A stretch of 5,284 nucleotides of DNA from Chloroflexota bacterium (GCA_017743275.1 JAGHZG010000152.1:1-5284), one strand, 5' to 3'. Positions 1 through 5,163 are shown, counted from the stretch's first letter. The notes: generated by a model not told the origin, from the letters alone. Translations and numbers: made by a program.

Positions 1-46
1 GTCCCAGACCAAAGAGCAAACTCCGTTCCAGCCATCGGGTCACCAT
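1..46 (-). CDS. 5' end of an unidentified gene, cut by the window edge
   Basis: Only the first 15 codons are visible, reading MVTRWLERSLLFGLG before the window ends. The ATG at 46-44 has an excellent Shine-Dalgarno, AGGAGG, at 58-53 with a 6-nt spacer. A further in-frame ATG at 61-59 lies upstream but overlaps the Shine-Dalgarno, so 46 is the better start. A promoter candidate and an inverted repeat lie just upstream, so the gene probably has its own transcription start as well as possible readthrough from the permease gene. The product cannot be identified from 15 residues. The charged amphipathic start followed by LLFGLG recalls the N-terminus of short phasin-like coiled-coil proteins, but this is only a hint. 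It does not look like the start of an ABC ATPase. Confidence 0.7.
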   Translation of the reverse strand, partial: MVTRWLERSLLFGLG

Positions 47-52
47 TTCCCA

Positions 53-58
53 CCTCCT
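53..58 (-). promoter_or_regulatory. Shine-Dalgarno of the left-edge gene
   Basis: AGGAGG on the minus strand lies 6 nt before the ATG at 46. It is the main evidence that a real gene begins here, and it rules out the in-frame ATG at 61, which would place this box inside the coding sequence. Confidence 0.75.
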
Positions 59-70
59 CATATGCAAGCG

Positions 71-98
71 GTAGGACAACTGCGAGCAGTTGTCCTAC
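71..98. repeat. 13-bp perfect inverted repeat with 2-nt centre
   Basis: The arms GTAGGACAACTGC (71-83) and GCAGTTGTCCTAC (86-98) are exact reverse complements around GA. It lies 25 bp after the permease stop codon and just downstream of a TATAAT box. The predicted start site (about position 96) falls inside the right arm, so it could be a repressor operator or a 5'-terminal mRNA hairpin. It has no following T-tract on either strand, so it is not a classical intrinsic terminator, though it could stabilise the 3' end of the permease transcript. A member of a dispersed palindromic repeat family is an equally open explanation. Confidence 0.8.
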
Positions 99-102
99 TG
101 CA

Positions 103-131
103 ATTATACTCCACAATCGCCCTTCAGTCCA
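103..131 (-). promoter_or_regulatory. Candidate sigma70-type promoter for the left-edge gene
   Basis: On the minus strand, TGGACT (131-126, 4 of 6 matches to TTGACA) is followed by exactly 17 bp and then a perfect TATAAT (108-103). The -35 box and part of the spacer lie in the last codons of the permease gene. The expected start site is near 96, giving a leader of about 50 nt before the ATG at 46. This is the best promoter match I found in the window, but a short AT-rich match can occur by chance. Confidence 0.5.
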
Positions 132-1239
132 GCCGTCGGCTCACCCGGCGCACCGCCCCCACCAGAATGACCGTTGCCAGAAGGGCCAGGGCCAGCCCGT
201 GGAGCCCCAGGTCGCCCGGCCCGGCGCCCTTCAGCATCACCGCCCGGATGACCGTCAGGTAGTGGTACATCGGCACCACCCGGGCCACCAGGGCCAGCGC
301 CAGGGGCAGGTTTTTCACCGGTACCAGGTAGCCGGAGAACGTCAGGTCGGCCAGCGCCATCATGAAGACGAAGAGGATGGCCTGCTGCTGGGTCCGGGAG
401 ACTGAGGAGATGATGACCCCCCAGCCGATTTCCGCCAGCAGGAACGGCACCGTCAGCGCCAGGAGGAGCAGAAAGGAGCCCCGCATCGGCACGTGGAAGC
501 CGAAGCGGGCAATCGCGACCAGGAACAGGAAGTTGACCAGTCCGATGAGGAACGCCGGGATGGCTTTCCCCAGGACAATCTCCGTCCGGCTCAGCGGGGT
601 GACGATGAGCCCCTCCAGCGTGCCCAGTTCCCGCTCCCGCGCCAGCCCCAGCGAGGCGATGACCAGGGTAATCTGGTAGGTGATGAAGCCCACCTGGGCC
701 GGAATGGTGAACTGCCGGACGTCGTAGGTCGGGTTGTAGTAGGTGACCACCCGCAGGTCTATCACCGGGTCGGTGCGGATGCCCCGCTCCGCCAGGCGCT
801 GCCGGGTGTAGTCGGCAAAGACGGTCTCCACCGCGCTCTGTACGATGCCCGCCACCGCGTCGCTGGAGCCGTCCACCACCACCCGCACCGGGGCCGCCCG
901 CGTCGGGTTGGACAGGTCCCCGGCAAAGCCCGACGGGAAGATCACCCCCGCCCGGGCCTCCCCCCGCTCCAGTTCCTCCTCCAGCGCCCGCTCGTCCTCC
1001 ACAAACCGGGTAACCGCCAGTTCCTCCCGATTATCCAGGCGGACCGCCAGTTCACGGGTGACGGCAGAACGGTCCAGGTCCAGGATCACCACCGGCTGCT
1101 CCTTGACGCCCCGCCCGGTGGCCCGCGCCAGCAGGACCAACTGGAGCATCGGCAGGACGAACAGGAAGGTCGTCAGCAGCCAGTCCCGGGCCAGTTGCAG
1201 CAGTTCTTTCCAGACCAGATTACCGATTCGGGCGGTCAT
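124..1239 (-). CDS. ABC-2 type export permease (YbhS/YbhR/YhhJ-like), second of a pair
   Basis: This 371-aa integral membrane permease is predicted to form half of the channel of an ABC exporter in the cytoplasmic membrane. The N-terminal helix (about residues 21-40) is followed by a large external domain (about 41-180) with LDLDRS at 53-58, GVIFPSGFA at 98-106 and VVDGSSD at 121-127. Five more hydrophobic segments follow (about 181-199, 222-246, 254-280, 287-306 and 345-362). The family signature ARERELGTLEGLIVTPL lies at 200-216, after the second helix, and PMYHYLTVIRAVMLKG at 323-338. This fits the ABC2_membrane_3 family at normal length. I chose ATG 1239 because upstream in-frame codons fall inside the CACGAAT repeat element. 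It lacks a clear Shine-Dalgarno, the preceding bases being AAATTTTGAT. It is clearly paralogous to the gene at 1336-2463, so the two likely form a heterodimer. The substrate is unknown; drugs, lipids or other hydrophobic compounds are family possibilities. Confidence 0.9.
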   Translation of the reverse strand: MTARIGNLVWKELLQLARDWLLTTFLFVLPMLQLVLLARATGRGVKEQPVVILDLDRSAVTRELAVRLDNREELAVTRFVEDERALEEELERGEARAGVIFPSGFAGDLSNPTRAAPVRVVVDGSSDAVAGIVQSAVETVFADYTRQRLAERGIRTDPVIDLRVVTYYNPTYDVRQFTIPAQVGFITYQITLVIASLGLARERELGTLEGLIVTPLSRTEIVLGKAIPAFLIGLVNFLFLVAIARFGFHVPMRGSFLLLLALTVPFLLAEIGWGVIISSVSRTQQQAILFVFMMALADLTFSGYLVPVKNLPLALALVARVVPMYHYLTVIRAVMLKGAGPGDLGLHGLALALLATVILVGAVRRVSRRLD

Positions 1240-1252
1240 ATCAAAATTTGGC

Positions 1253-1334
1253 CACGAATTGCACGAATTTTCACGAAAATTCGTGGCCCCATTCGTGCAA
1301 TTCGTGTATTCGTGTATTCGTGGCCCCATTCGTG
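1253..1334. repeat. Palindromic CACGAA/TTCGTG repeat element between the permeases
   Basis: Nine copies of the hexamer CACGAA or its complement occupy 82 bp: three forward (1253, 1262 and 1272) and six reversed (1280, 1292, 1301, 1309, 1317 and 1329). CACGAATTGCACGAAT (1253-1268) is exactly reverse complementary to 1291-1306. A 19-bp sequence, ATTCGTGGCCCCATTCGTG, occurs twice in direct orientation at 1279-1297 and 1316-1334, offset by 37 bp. The element fills nearly the whole gap and ends 1 nt from the TAA of the upstream permease. I recognise this as the kind of short intergenic repeat that gives rise to spurious protein calls in several bacterial phyla. It encodes nothing itself and could fold into a strong RNA structure between the two cistrons. 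Confidence 0.9.
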
Positions 1335-1335
1335 T

Positions 1336-2463
1336 TTACAGCCGCTTGCGAAACAGGAGCAAACTGAGAAGCAGTCCCCCCACCCCCATCGCCAGCAGAA
1401 GCAGAACATGCACCTGCAGAGGGGCCAGCCCCACACCCTTCAGGAATACCCCCCGGCTGATGGCGACGAAATGGGTCGTCGGCAGCGCGTAGGATACCAG
1501 TGTGGAAAGAAGGTTGCGGGTGTCCACCGGCAGAATCAGGCCGGCGATGAAGAAACCGGGCACGAAGAAGACCGTCAACACCAGCAACATCGCCGTCTGC
1601 TGGTTGCGGACGAAGTTGGCAATGATCAGGCTGAACCCCATCCCCGCCAGAAAATAGACCGCGCTCAGGGCCAGGTAGAGGAGAAAACCGCCCCGGAAGG
1701 GGACACGGAAGTAGAGGACGGCAACCAGCCAGACCGGTAAGACCCCCAGCATCCCGCAGGAGAGGTATGCCCCCAGTTTGCCCAGCAGGTACTCCGCCCC
1801 CCGGACCGGCGTGGCGATGAGACTCTCAAAGGACCCGACTTCCTTCTCCCGCGTCAGCGCCAGGGCCAGGGCCAGCGCGGGCATGGAGAGAACAATCGCC
1901 GTCAGCCCCGGCACCATACTGACCAGCGATTTCAGCGCCGGGTTGTACCAGGCCTCGGAGCGCACGTCTATCAAGACCGGCGCGGACTTCCCGCCCCCGG
2001 ATGCGGCCAGCGCGAACGCCGTGGTCCGCTGGTTGAGGGAGAAGACGGCCTGGATGGCGGCGATGGGGTCGCTCCCATCCACCACTGCCTCCACCGGCGC
2101 AGACCTCCCCGCCTCCAGTTGACGGGCAAACCCATTGGGGATCACCAGTCCGCAATCCACCCGCCCCGCCCGCAACAACTGCTCCAGTTCAGGGTACGAG
2201 GCCACCCATGCCCGCACCTGGAACTCCCCATCGGAGGTGATCGCGGCAACCAGCCGGCGGGAAAGGGAACTCCGGTCCAGGTCCCACACGGCGACATCTA
2301 TCTGCTGGACGTCCAGGACAAAGACGTGGGCCAGCAAGAATAAGAGAAACGCGGGGGAGACAGTAACCAGAAAAAACAGCCGGAGGTCCCGGAAGATGTG
2401 GCGGAATTCTTTGCGGAGGATGGCGAGAGTCCGGCGAGGGGACATACCGGTTTCACGATTCAT
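1336..2463 (-). CDS. ABC-2 type export permease (YbhS/YbhR/YhhJ-like), first of a pair
   Basis: This is a 375-aa permease of the same family as its downstream neighbour. After a basic cytoplasmic start (LRKEFRHIFRD, 16-26), the first membrane helix is about 28-50. An external domain (51-182) follows, with WDLDRS at 60-65, GLVIPNGFA at 105-113, and VVDGSD at 127-132. Then come helices at about 183-204, 226-251, 259-283, 290-313 and 351-370. The family signature TREKEVGSFESLIATPV is at 204-220 and ISRGVFLKG at 335-343. Length and topology are normal. The start is uncertain: GTG 2472, ATG 2463 and ATG 2445 are in frame with only weak ribosome-binding sequence (GGATAGG just before 2463). I chose 2463. 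No Walker motifs are present, so it needs a separate ATPase, which is not adjacent here. Together with the next gene it probably forms the two transmembrane halves of an exporter of unknown substrate. Confidence 0.88.
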   Translation of the reverse strand: MNRETGMSPRRTLAILRKEFRHIFRDLRLFFLVTVSPAFLLFLLAHVFVLDVQQIDVAVWDLDRSSLSRRLVAAITSDGEFQVRAWVASYPELEQLLRAGRVDCGLVIPNGFARQLEAGRSAPVEAVVDGSDPIAAIQAVFSLNQRTTAFALAASGGGKSAPVLIDVRSEAWYNPALKSLVSMVPGLTAIVLSMPALALALALTREKEVGSFESLIATPVRGAEYLLGKLGAYLSCGMLGVLPVWLVAVLYFRVPFRGGFLLYLALSAVYFLAGMGFSLIIANFVRNQQTAMLLVLTVFFVPGFFIAGLILPVDTRNLLSTLVSYALPTTHFVAISRGVFLKGVGLAPLQVHVLLLLAMGVGGLLLSLLLFRKRL

Positions 2464-2565
2464 CCTATCCACTGCCCAAAGCTGCAGACGGATTCAGCCC
2501 CCTATCGGGGCTTCAGAAATGGCTTGCGGAGTATCGCTGAGTCAGCCCAACGGTTCACATCGGAC
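2464..2565. other. Spacer with a stem-loop between the 72-aa protein and the first permease
   Basis: This 102-bp gap contains the hairpin AGCCCC (2496-2501)-CTATC-GGGGCT (2507-2512) and the 11-bp near-palindrome GCTGAGTCAGC (2536-2546). Neither is followed by a T-run, so a classical terminator is not supported. No convincing promoter was seen on the minus strand. The dense small dyads resemble a dispersed intergenic repeat, but I cannot confirm other copies from this window. Confidence 0.5.
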
Positions 2566-2784
2566 TCACTTGATCGGCTGACCCAGACCGATGATCTGCC
2601 GGATGGCCGTCAGGATGCCCAGGCCGACCCGGATGGCCTCGCCGGGGGGAATGGCGGGGAGATGCTCCCGTCCGGACTCGTCCACCTGGATGGGAGCGGA
2701 GCGCAGGTAGAGATACGCCACACTGACGCCCAGGAGAGCGCCGATGATACCTCCGAACAACATAACCCGGGTTCGCAGGTTCAC
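2566..2784 (-). CDS. Small single-span membrane protein (72 aa), function unknown
   Basis: The product begins MNLRTRVMLFGG and has one clear hydrophobic helix at about residues 7-27, preceded by arginines, suggesting an N-in orientation. A polar stretch (31-47, including IQVDESGRE) and LPAIPPGEA (42-50) follow, then a second amphipathic hydrophobic segment (51-66, containing RVGLGILTAIRQIIGLG). I chose GTG 2784 because a perfect AGGAGG lies 5 nt upstream (2795-2790). An in-frame GTG at 2817 would add 11 residues, but it sits inside the repeat element at 2812-2894 and would put this Shine-Dalgarno inside the coding region. No enzymatic motif is visible. It lies between the ligase cluster and the permease pair, and could be a small accessory membrane protein of either. 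I do not recognise a named family. Confidence 0.75.
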   Translation of the reverse strand: MNLRTRVMLFGGIIGALLGVSVAYLYLRSAPIQVDESGREHLPAIPPGEAIRVGLGILTAIRQIIGLGQPIK

Positions 2785-2789
2785 ATCCA

Positions 2790-2795
2790 CCTCCT
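2790..2795 (-). promoter_or_regulatory. Shine-Dalgarno that fixes the GTG start at 2784
   Basis: AGGAGG on the minus strand, 5 nt before GTG 2784, is a full match to the 16S anti-Shine-Dalgarno core. It lies just downstream of the repeat element and supports the shorter 72-aa product over the 83-aa version starting at 2817. Confidence 0.75.
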
Positions 2796-2811
2796 GGAAT
2801 CTCTGAAAATA

Positions 2812-2894
2812 GGACACGGATCAACACGGGGTTTCACGGGTCGGCACGGATAAAAACTCGTGAAAATCCGTATCATCCGTGCCCATCCGTGTCC
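2812..2894. repeat. CACGGAT/ATCCGTG palindromic repeat element, 83 bp
   Basis: The ends form a perfect 10-bp inverted repeat, GGACACGGAT (2812-2821) and ATCCGTGTCC (2885-2894). Nested inside is a second pair, GCACGGAT (2844-2851) and ATCCGTGC (2875-2882), plus degenerate CACGGG copies at 2825 and 2835. The centre contains CTCGTGAAAAT. The element begins 3 nt after the TAA of the 93-aa gene and ends before the Shine-Dalgarno of the 72-aa gene. Its layout matches the element at 1253-1334, but with G in place of A in the core heptamer. It probably folds as a large RNA hairpin; I see no coding content. Confidence 0.88.
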
Positions 2895-2897
2895 CAT

Positions 2898-3179
2898 TTA
2901 ACCGGATTTCTTTCCGACTCCCAGCATCCGGGAAAGCGCGGCACGAGCAGCGGACACGGCAAAGATCGGCGCCGTGGCCCGGCGACAAACCCGCTCCACC
3001 CCCCGCTGCCCCTGCCTCAGATACCCACGCGCCAGCAGAAAATAGCGGGGAAGGGACTGCCACCAGCGGGAGCGATAGAGGCCGTAGTTCACCGCCAAGC
3101 CCAGGGCCACTCCCACCAGTGCGCCGAAAGCCGCCTCTATCGCCAGCAGAATCAGCGCCAGATCCCGCAGAACGCCCAA
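2898..3179 (-). CDS. Small membrane protein (93 aa), TTG start, function unknown
   Basis: The product is MGVLRDLALILLAIEAAFGA onward. One long hydrophobic helix spans about residues 6-33, then a basic, aromatic stretch (YRSRWW, 35-40) and an amphipathic arginine-rich tail (51-93) ending GKKSG. This suggests an N-terminal anchor with a short cytoplasmic basic domain. The TTG at 3179-3177 is chosen because GGAGGG lies just upstream (3188-3183, 3-nt spacer from the last G) and no ATG or GTG precedes the hydrophobic segment. The gene starts 62 bp after the ligase stop codon and is separated from it by the tandem 23-bp repeat. I do not recognise a named family. Being next to the ligase suggests, without showing, a membrane-associated accessory role. 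A non-coding alternative is less likely given the Shine-Dalgarno and coherent membrane helix. Confidence 0.7.
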   Translation of the reverse strand: MGVLRDLALILLAIEAAFGALVGVALGLAVNYGLYRSRWWQSLPRYFLLARGYLRQGQRGVERVCRRATAPIFAVSAARAALSRMLGVGKKSG

Positions 3180-3182
3180 TTT

Positions 3183-3188
3183 CCCTCC
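3183..3188 (-). promoter_or_regulatory. Shine-Dalgarno of the 93-aa protein, inside a repeat unit
   Basis: GGAGGG followed by AAA and the TTG start. It is the last six bases, on the minus strand, of the second 23-bp repeat unit. An identical GGAGGG ends the first unit and is buried in the long hairpin. Confidence 0.6.
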
Positions 3189-3228
3189 AGAGGGTGACGG
3201 TCACCCCCTCCAGGGGGTGACCGTCACC
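3183..3228. repeat. Two tandem 23-bp units forming a perfect 16-bp stem
   Basis: Units 3183-3205 and 3206-3228 are contiguous and identical at 21 of 23 positions; they differ at unit positions 9 (A/G) and 17 (G/C). Each ends in a 13-mer palindrome, GGTGACGGTCACC (3193-3205) or GGTGACCGTCACC (3216-3228). Together 3193-3208 and 3213-3228 are exact reverse complements around TCCA. The structure starts 13 nt after the ligase stop codon. There is no T-tract, so it is not a standard intrinsic terminator. It could protect the ligase mRNA 3' end, bind a dimeric protein at the 13-mers, or modulate translation of the next gene. Confidence 0.9.
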
Positions 3229-3241
3229 TGAAGAAATGAGG

Positions 3242-4978
3242 CTACTCCTCCGGAGGAGGCGGCGGGGCCTGCCCGGCCATCTTCGCCCGCTCCTCCGCCA
3301 CCAGCATTCGCCGCAGCGTCTTGCCGACGAAGGTCTTGGGCAGTTCGGAGCGGAACTCCACGTAGCGCGGGTACTTGTATTTGGCCAGCCGCTCCTTGGA
3401 CCACTCAATAATCTCCTCCTCGGTGGCCGTCTCCCCCGGCTTGAGGACGACCCAGGCTTTGACCGTCTCCCCACGGTAGGGGTCGGGGATGCCCGCCACA
3501 GCCACCTCCAGAATCTTGGGGTGCTGCTTCAGGACTTCCTCCACCTCGCGCGGGTAGACGTTGTAGCCGCCGCAGATGATCATGTCCTTCTTGCGGTCCA
3601 CGATGTAGAAGTAGCCGTCCTCGTCCATCTTGGCGATGTCGCCAGTGAAGAGCCAGACGTTACCATCGGGGAGTTGCCGGAGGGCGTTGGCCGTCTCCGT
3701 GGGCATCTGCCAGTAGCCCTTGAAGACCTGCGGCCCCCGGATGACCAGTTCGCCCTCTTCACCCGGGCCCAGGAAGCGGGTGCCGGTATCCAGGTCCACG
3801 ATGGCGGCATCCACATCCGGCAGCGGCAGGCCAATGCTCCCCTCCCGGTTCTCTCCGTACATCGGGTTGCAATGGGTAGCCGTGGGCGCCTCGCTCAGGC
3901 CAAATCCCTCCCGCAGGTTGCCCCCCGTCAACTGCTCAAAGCGGGTCTGGGTCTCCCGGAGAAGTGGAGCCGAGCCGCTGATGCAGGCCCGGATGGAGCG
4001 AATGTCCACCTTTCCCTCCAGCACCTTCGGGTGGTTGTTGATGGCGTTGTACATCGTCGGCACGCCGGGGAAGATGCTGGGCTTATACTTGTTGATGGTC
4101 TCCAGGATATCGTCAATGTCCCGGGGGTTGGGGATGATGATCTGCGTGCTCGCCGATGCCAGAGCGAAGCACATCGCCGCCACCATCCCGTAGACGTGGA
4201 AGAGCGGCAGGGCTGTCAGGACGGTCAGTTCAGCATCCCTCACTCCCGGCAGCCAGGATTTGATCTGGAGCACGTTGGCCACCAGGTTGAAGTGAGTCGC
4301 CATTGCCCCCTTCGAGATGCCAGTGGTGCCGCCAGTGTACTGGAAGATAGCCACGTCCTCTCTGGGGTTAATCTGCACTTGGGGACGGTCGGCGGGCGAG
4401 TTCGCCTTCAGGACATCGTGCAACCACTGGTCGCCCGGTGCCAATGTCACCCGGTCACCGCTCTTCTTCTCCATCGCCAGGGTGAAGAGCAGTTTGAGGA
4501 CTGGCGGGAAATACTCTTTGATGTTGGTGACGATCACCTGGCGGAGCCGGGTGTTGGGCTGCACCTTCTTGACCACGGGGTAGAAGCGGCTCATGGCAAT
4601 GATGACCTCCGCCCCGCAGTCATTCAACTGGTGCTCCAGTTCCGGCGGCGCGTAGAGGGGATTGCAGGCCACGACGATGCCGCCCGCCTTCAGGATACCG
4701 AAGTAGGAGATGACGAACTGGGGACAGTTGGCTGTCAGAATGGCCACCCGGTCACCCTTCTTCACCCCCATCTTCGCCAGTCCCGCCGCCATCCGGTCGG
4801 TCAACTCGTTCAGTTGCCGAAAGGTGAGTTTGCCTCCCTTGAAGATGATGGCGACATGGTCGGGATACTTGCGGGCGTTTTCCTCCAGGAAATAGAAGAT
4901 AGGAACTTCGGGGTAATCAATGTGATGGGGGACACCGGGGTCGTACTTCTTCAGCCACGGTCGCTTGATCTCCTCCAT
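3242..4978 (-). CDS. fadD: Long-chain fatty-acid-CoA ligase (AMP-forming)
   Basis: This 578-aa enzyme is predicted to activate a fatty acid with ATP to an acyl-adenylate and then form acyl-CoA, feeding beta-oxidation or lipid synthesis from the cytoplasmic face of the membrane. The ANL-superfamily motifs are all present: P-loop YTGGTTGISKGA at 214-225, PLFHVYGM at 258-265, GFGLSEAP at 358-365, LFTGD with Asp447 at 443-447, the hinge region DRKKD at 461-465, GGYNVYPREVEEVL at 470-483, and the C-terminal catalytic lysine Lys553 in GKTLRR (552-557). The stretch 438-467 corresponds to the fatty-acyl-CoA synthetase signature. The length is slightly above E. coli FadD (561 aa), partly from a proline-rich tail ending PPPPPEE. 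The ATG at 4978 has AAGGAGG 6 nt upstream. The exact chain length is not readable, and a medium-chain or aryl substrate is possible. The gene symbol is a family-level assignment. Confidence 0.95.
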   Translation of the reverse strand: MEEIKRPWLKKYDPGVPHHIDYPEVPIFYFLEENARKYPDHVAIIFKGGKLTFRQLNELTDRMAAGLAKMGVKKGDRVAILTANCPQFVISYFGILKAGGIVVACNPLYAPPELEHQLNDCGAEVIIAMSRFYPVVKKVQPNTRLRQVIVTNIKEYFPPVLKLLFTLAMEKKSGDRVTLAPGDQWLHDVLKANSPADRPQVQINPREDVAIFQYTGGTTGISKGAMATHFNLVANVLQIKSWLPGVRDAELTVLTALPLFHVYGMVAAMCFALASASTQIIIPNPRDIDDILETINKYKPSIFPGVPTMYNAINNHPKVLEGKVDIRSIRACISGSAPLLRETQTRFEQLTGGNLREGFGLSEAPTATHCNPMYGENREGSIGLPLPDVDAAIVDLDTGTRFLGPGEEGELVIRGPQVFKGYWQMPTETANALRQLPDGNVWLFTGDIAKMDEDGYFYIVDRKKDMIICGGYNVYPREVEEVLKQHPKILEVAVAGIPDPYRGETVKAWVVLKPGETATEEEIIEWSKERLAKYKYPRYVEFRSELPKTFVGKTLRRMLVAEERAKMAGQAPPPPPEE

Positions 4979-4984
4979 GGTTTA

Positions 4985-4991
4985 CCTCCTT
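4985..4991 (-). promoter_or_regulatory. Shine-Dalgarno of the acyl-CoA ligase
   Basis: AAGGAGG lies 6 nt before ATG 4978, with optimal sequence and spacing, so the start of the ligase is well fixed. Confidence 0.8.
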
Positions 4992-5163
4992 GCTGGGGAT
5001 TATGGGATAGGGCCTGGACGCACAGAGTGAGGTTGGGGACAGTATCTCTTTCTTCTATGGAACCGGTTCACCTCCTGTGGGAGTGTACTTTGGGTCATGC
5101 TAACGGGATGTACGGTCCTCCACAGCACCTGATGGACATCCACGAATGATTCAGAAGAACAGA

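Noticed and set aside
1240..1329. Upstream extension of the second permease from ATG 1329
   Set aside because: The extra 30 residues are translated repeat sequence (RIHEYTNCTNGA-type) and precede the normal family N-terminus.
1253..1334. CRISPR array
   Set aside because: The repeats are hexamers to 19-mers in both orientations with irregular short spacing. There are no unique spacers of constant length and no cas genes.
493..1740. A 415-codon plus-strand open frame over both permeases
   Set aside because: The translation is rich in Gln, Arg, His and Pro, runs through the repeat element and lies opposite two well-supported permease genes.
1980..2006. GGGKS in the first permease as a Walker A nucleotide-binding motif
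   Set aside because: It lies at residues about 156-160 in the external domain, lacks the GxxGxGKS/T pattern, and has no Walker B or ABC signature near it.
3193..3228. Intrinsic terminator after the ligase
   Set aside because: The stem is long and perfect, but no T-tract follows on the minus strand. The next bases are instead the Shine-Dalgarno and start of the 93-aa gene.
2821..3474. A 217-codon minus-strand frame overlapping the ligase end and the 93-aa gene
   Set aside because: It is Arg/Ser/Gly-rich, crosses two repeat elements and conflicts with the better-supported ligase and 93-aa frames.
4997..5003. CATAAT on the minus strand as a -10 box for the ligase
   Set aside because: It matches 5 of 6 positions, but no -35-like sequence lies 16-18 bp upstream and the leader would be only about 12-20 nt.
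3236..5149. A 637-codon open frame on the plus strand across the whole ligase gene
   Set aside because: It is the antisense shadow of a GC-rich gene. The product is low-complexity (His, Arg, Leu, Val), shows no family motifs and has no good ribosome binding site, while the minus strand encodes a complete ligase.
5102..5160. Short minus-strand open frame (ATGTCCATC..., about 14 codons) in the ligase leader
   Set aside because: It has no Shine-Dalgarno at suitable spacing and no recognisable leader-peptide features such as runs of one amino acid followed by alternative hairpins.
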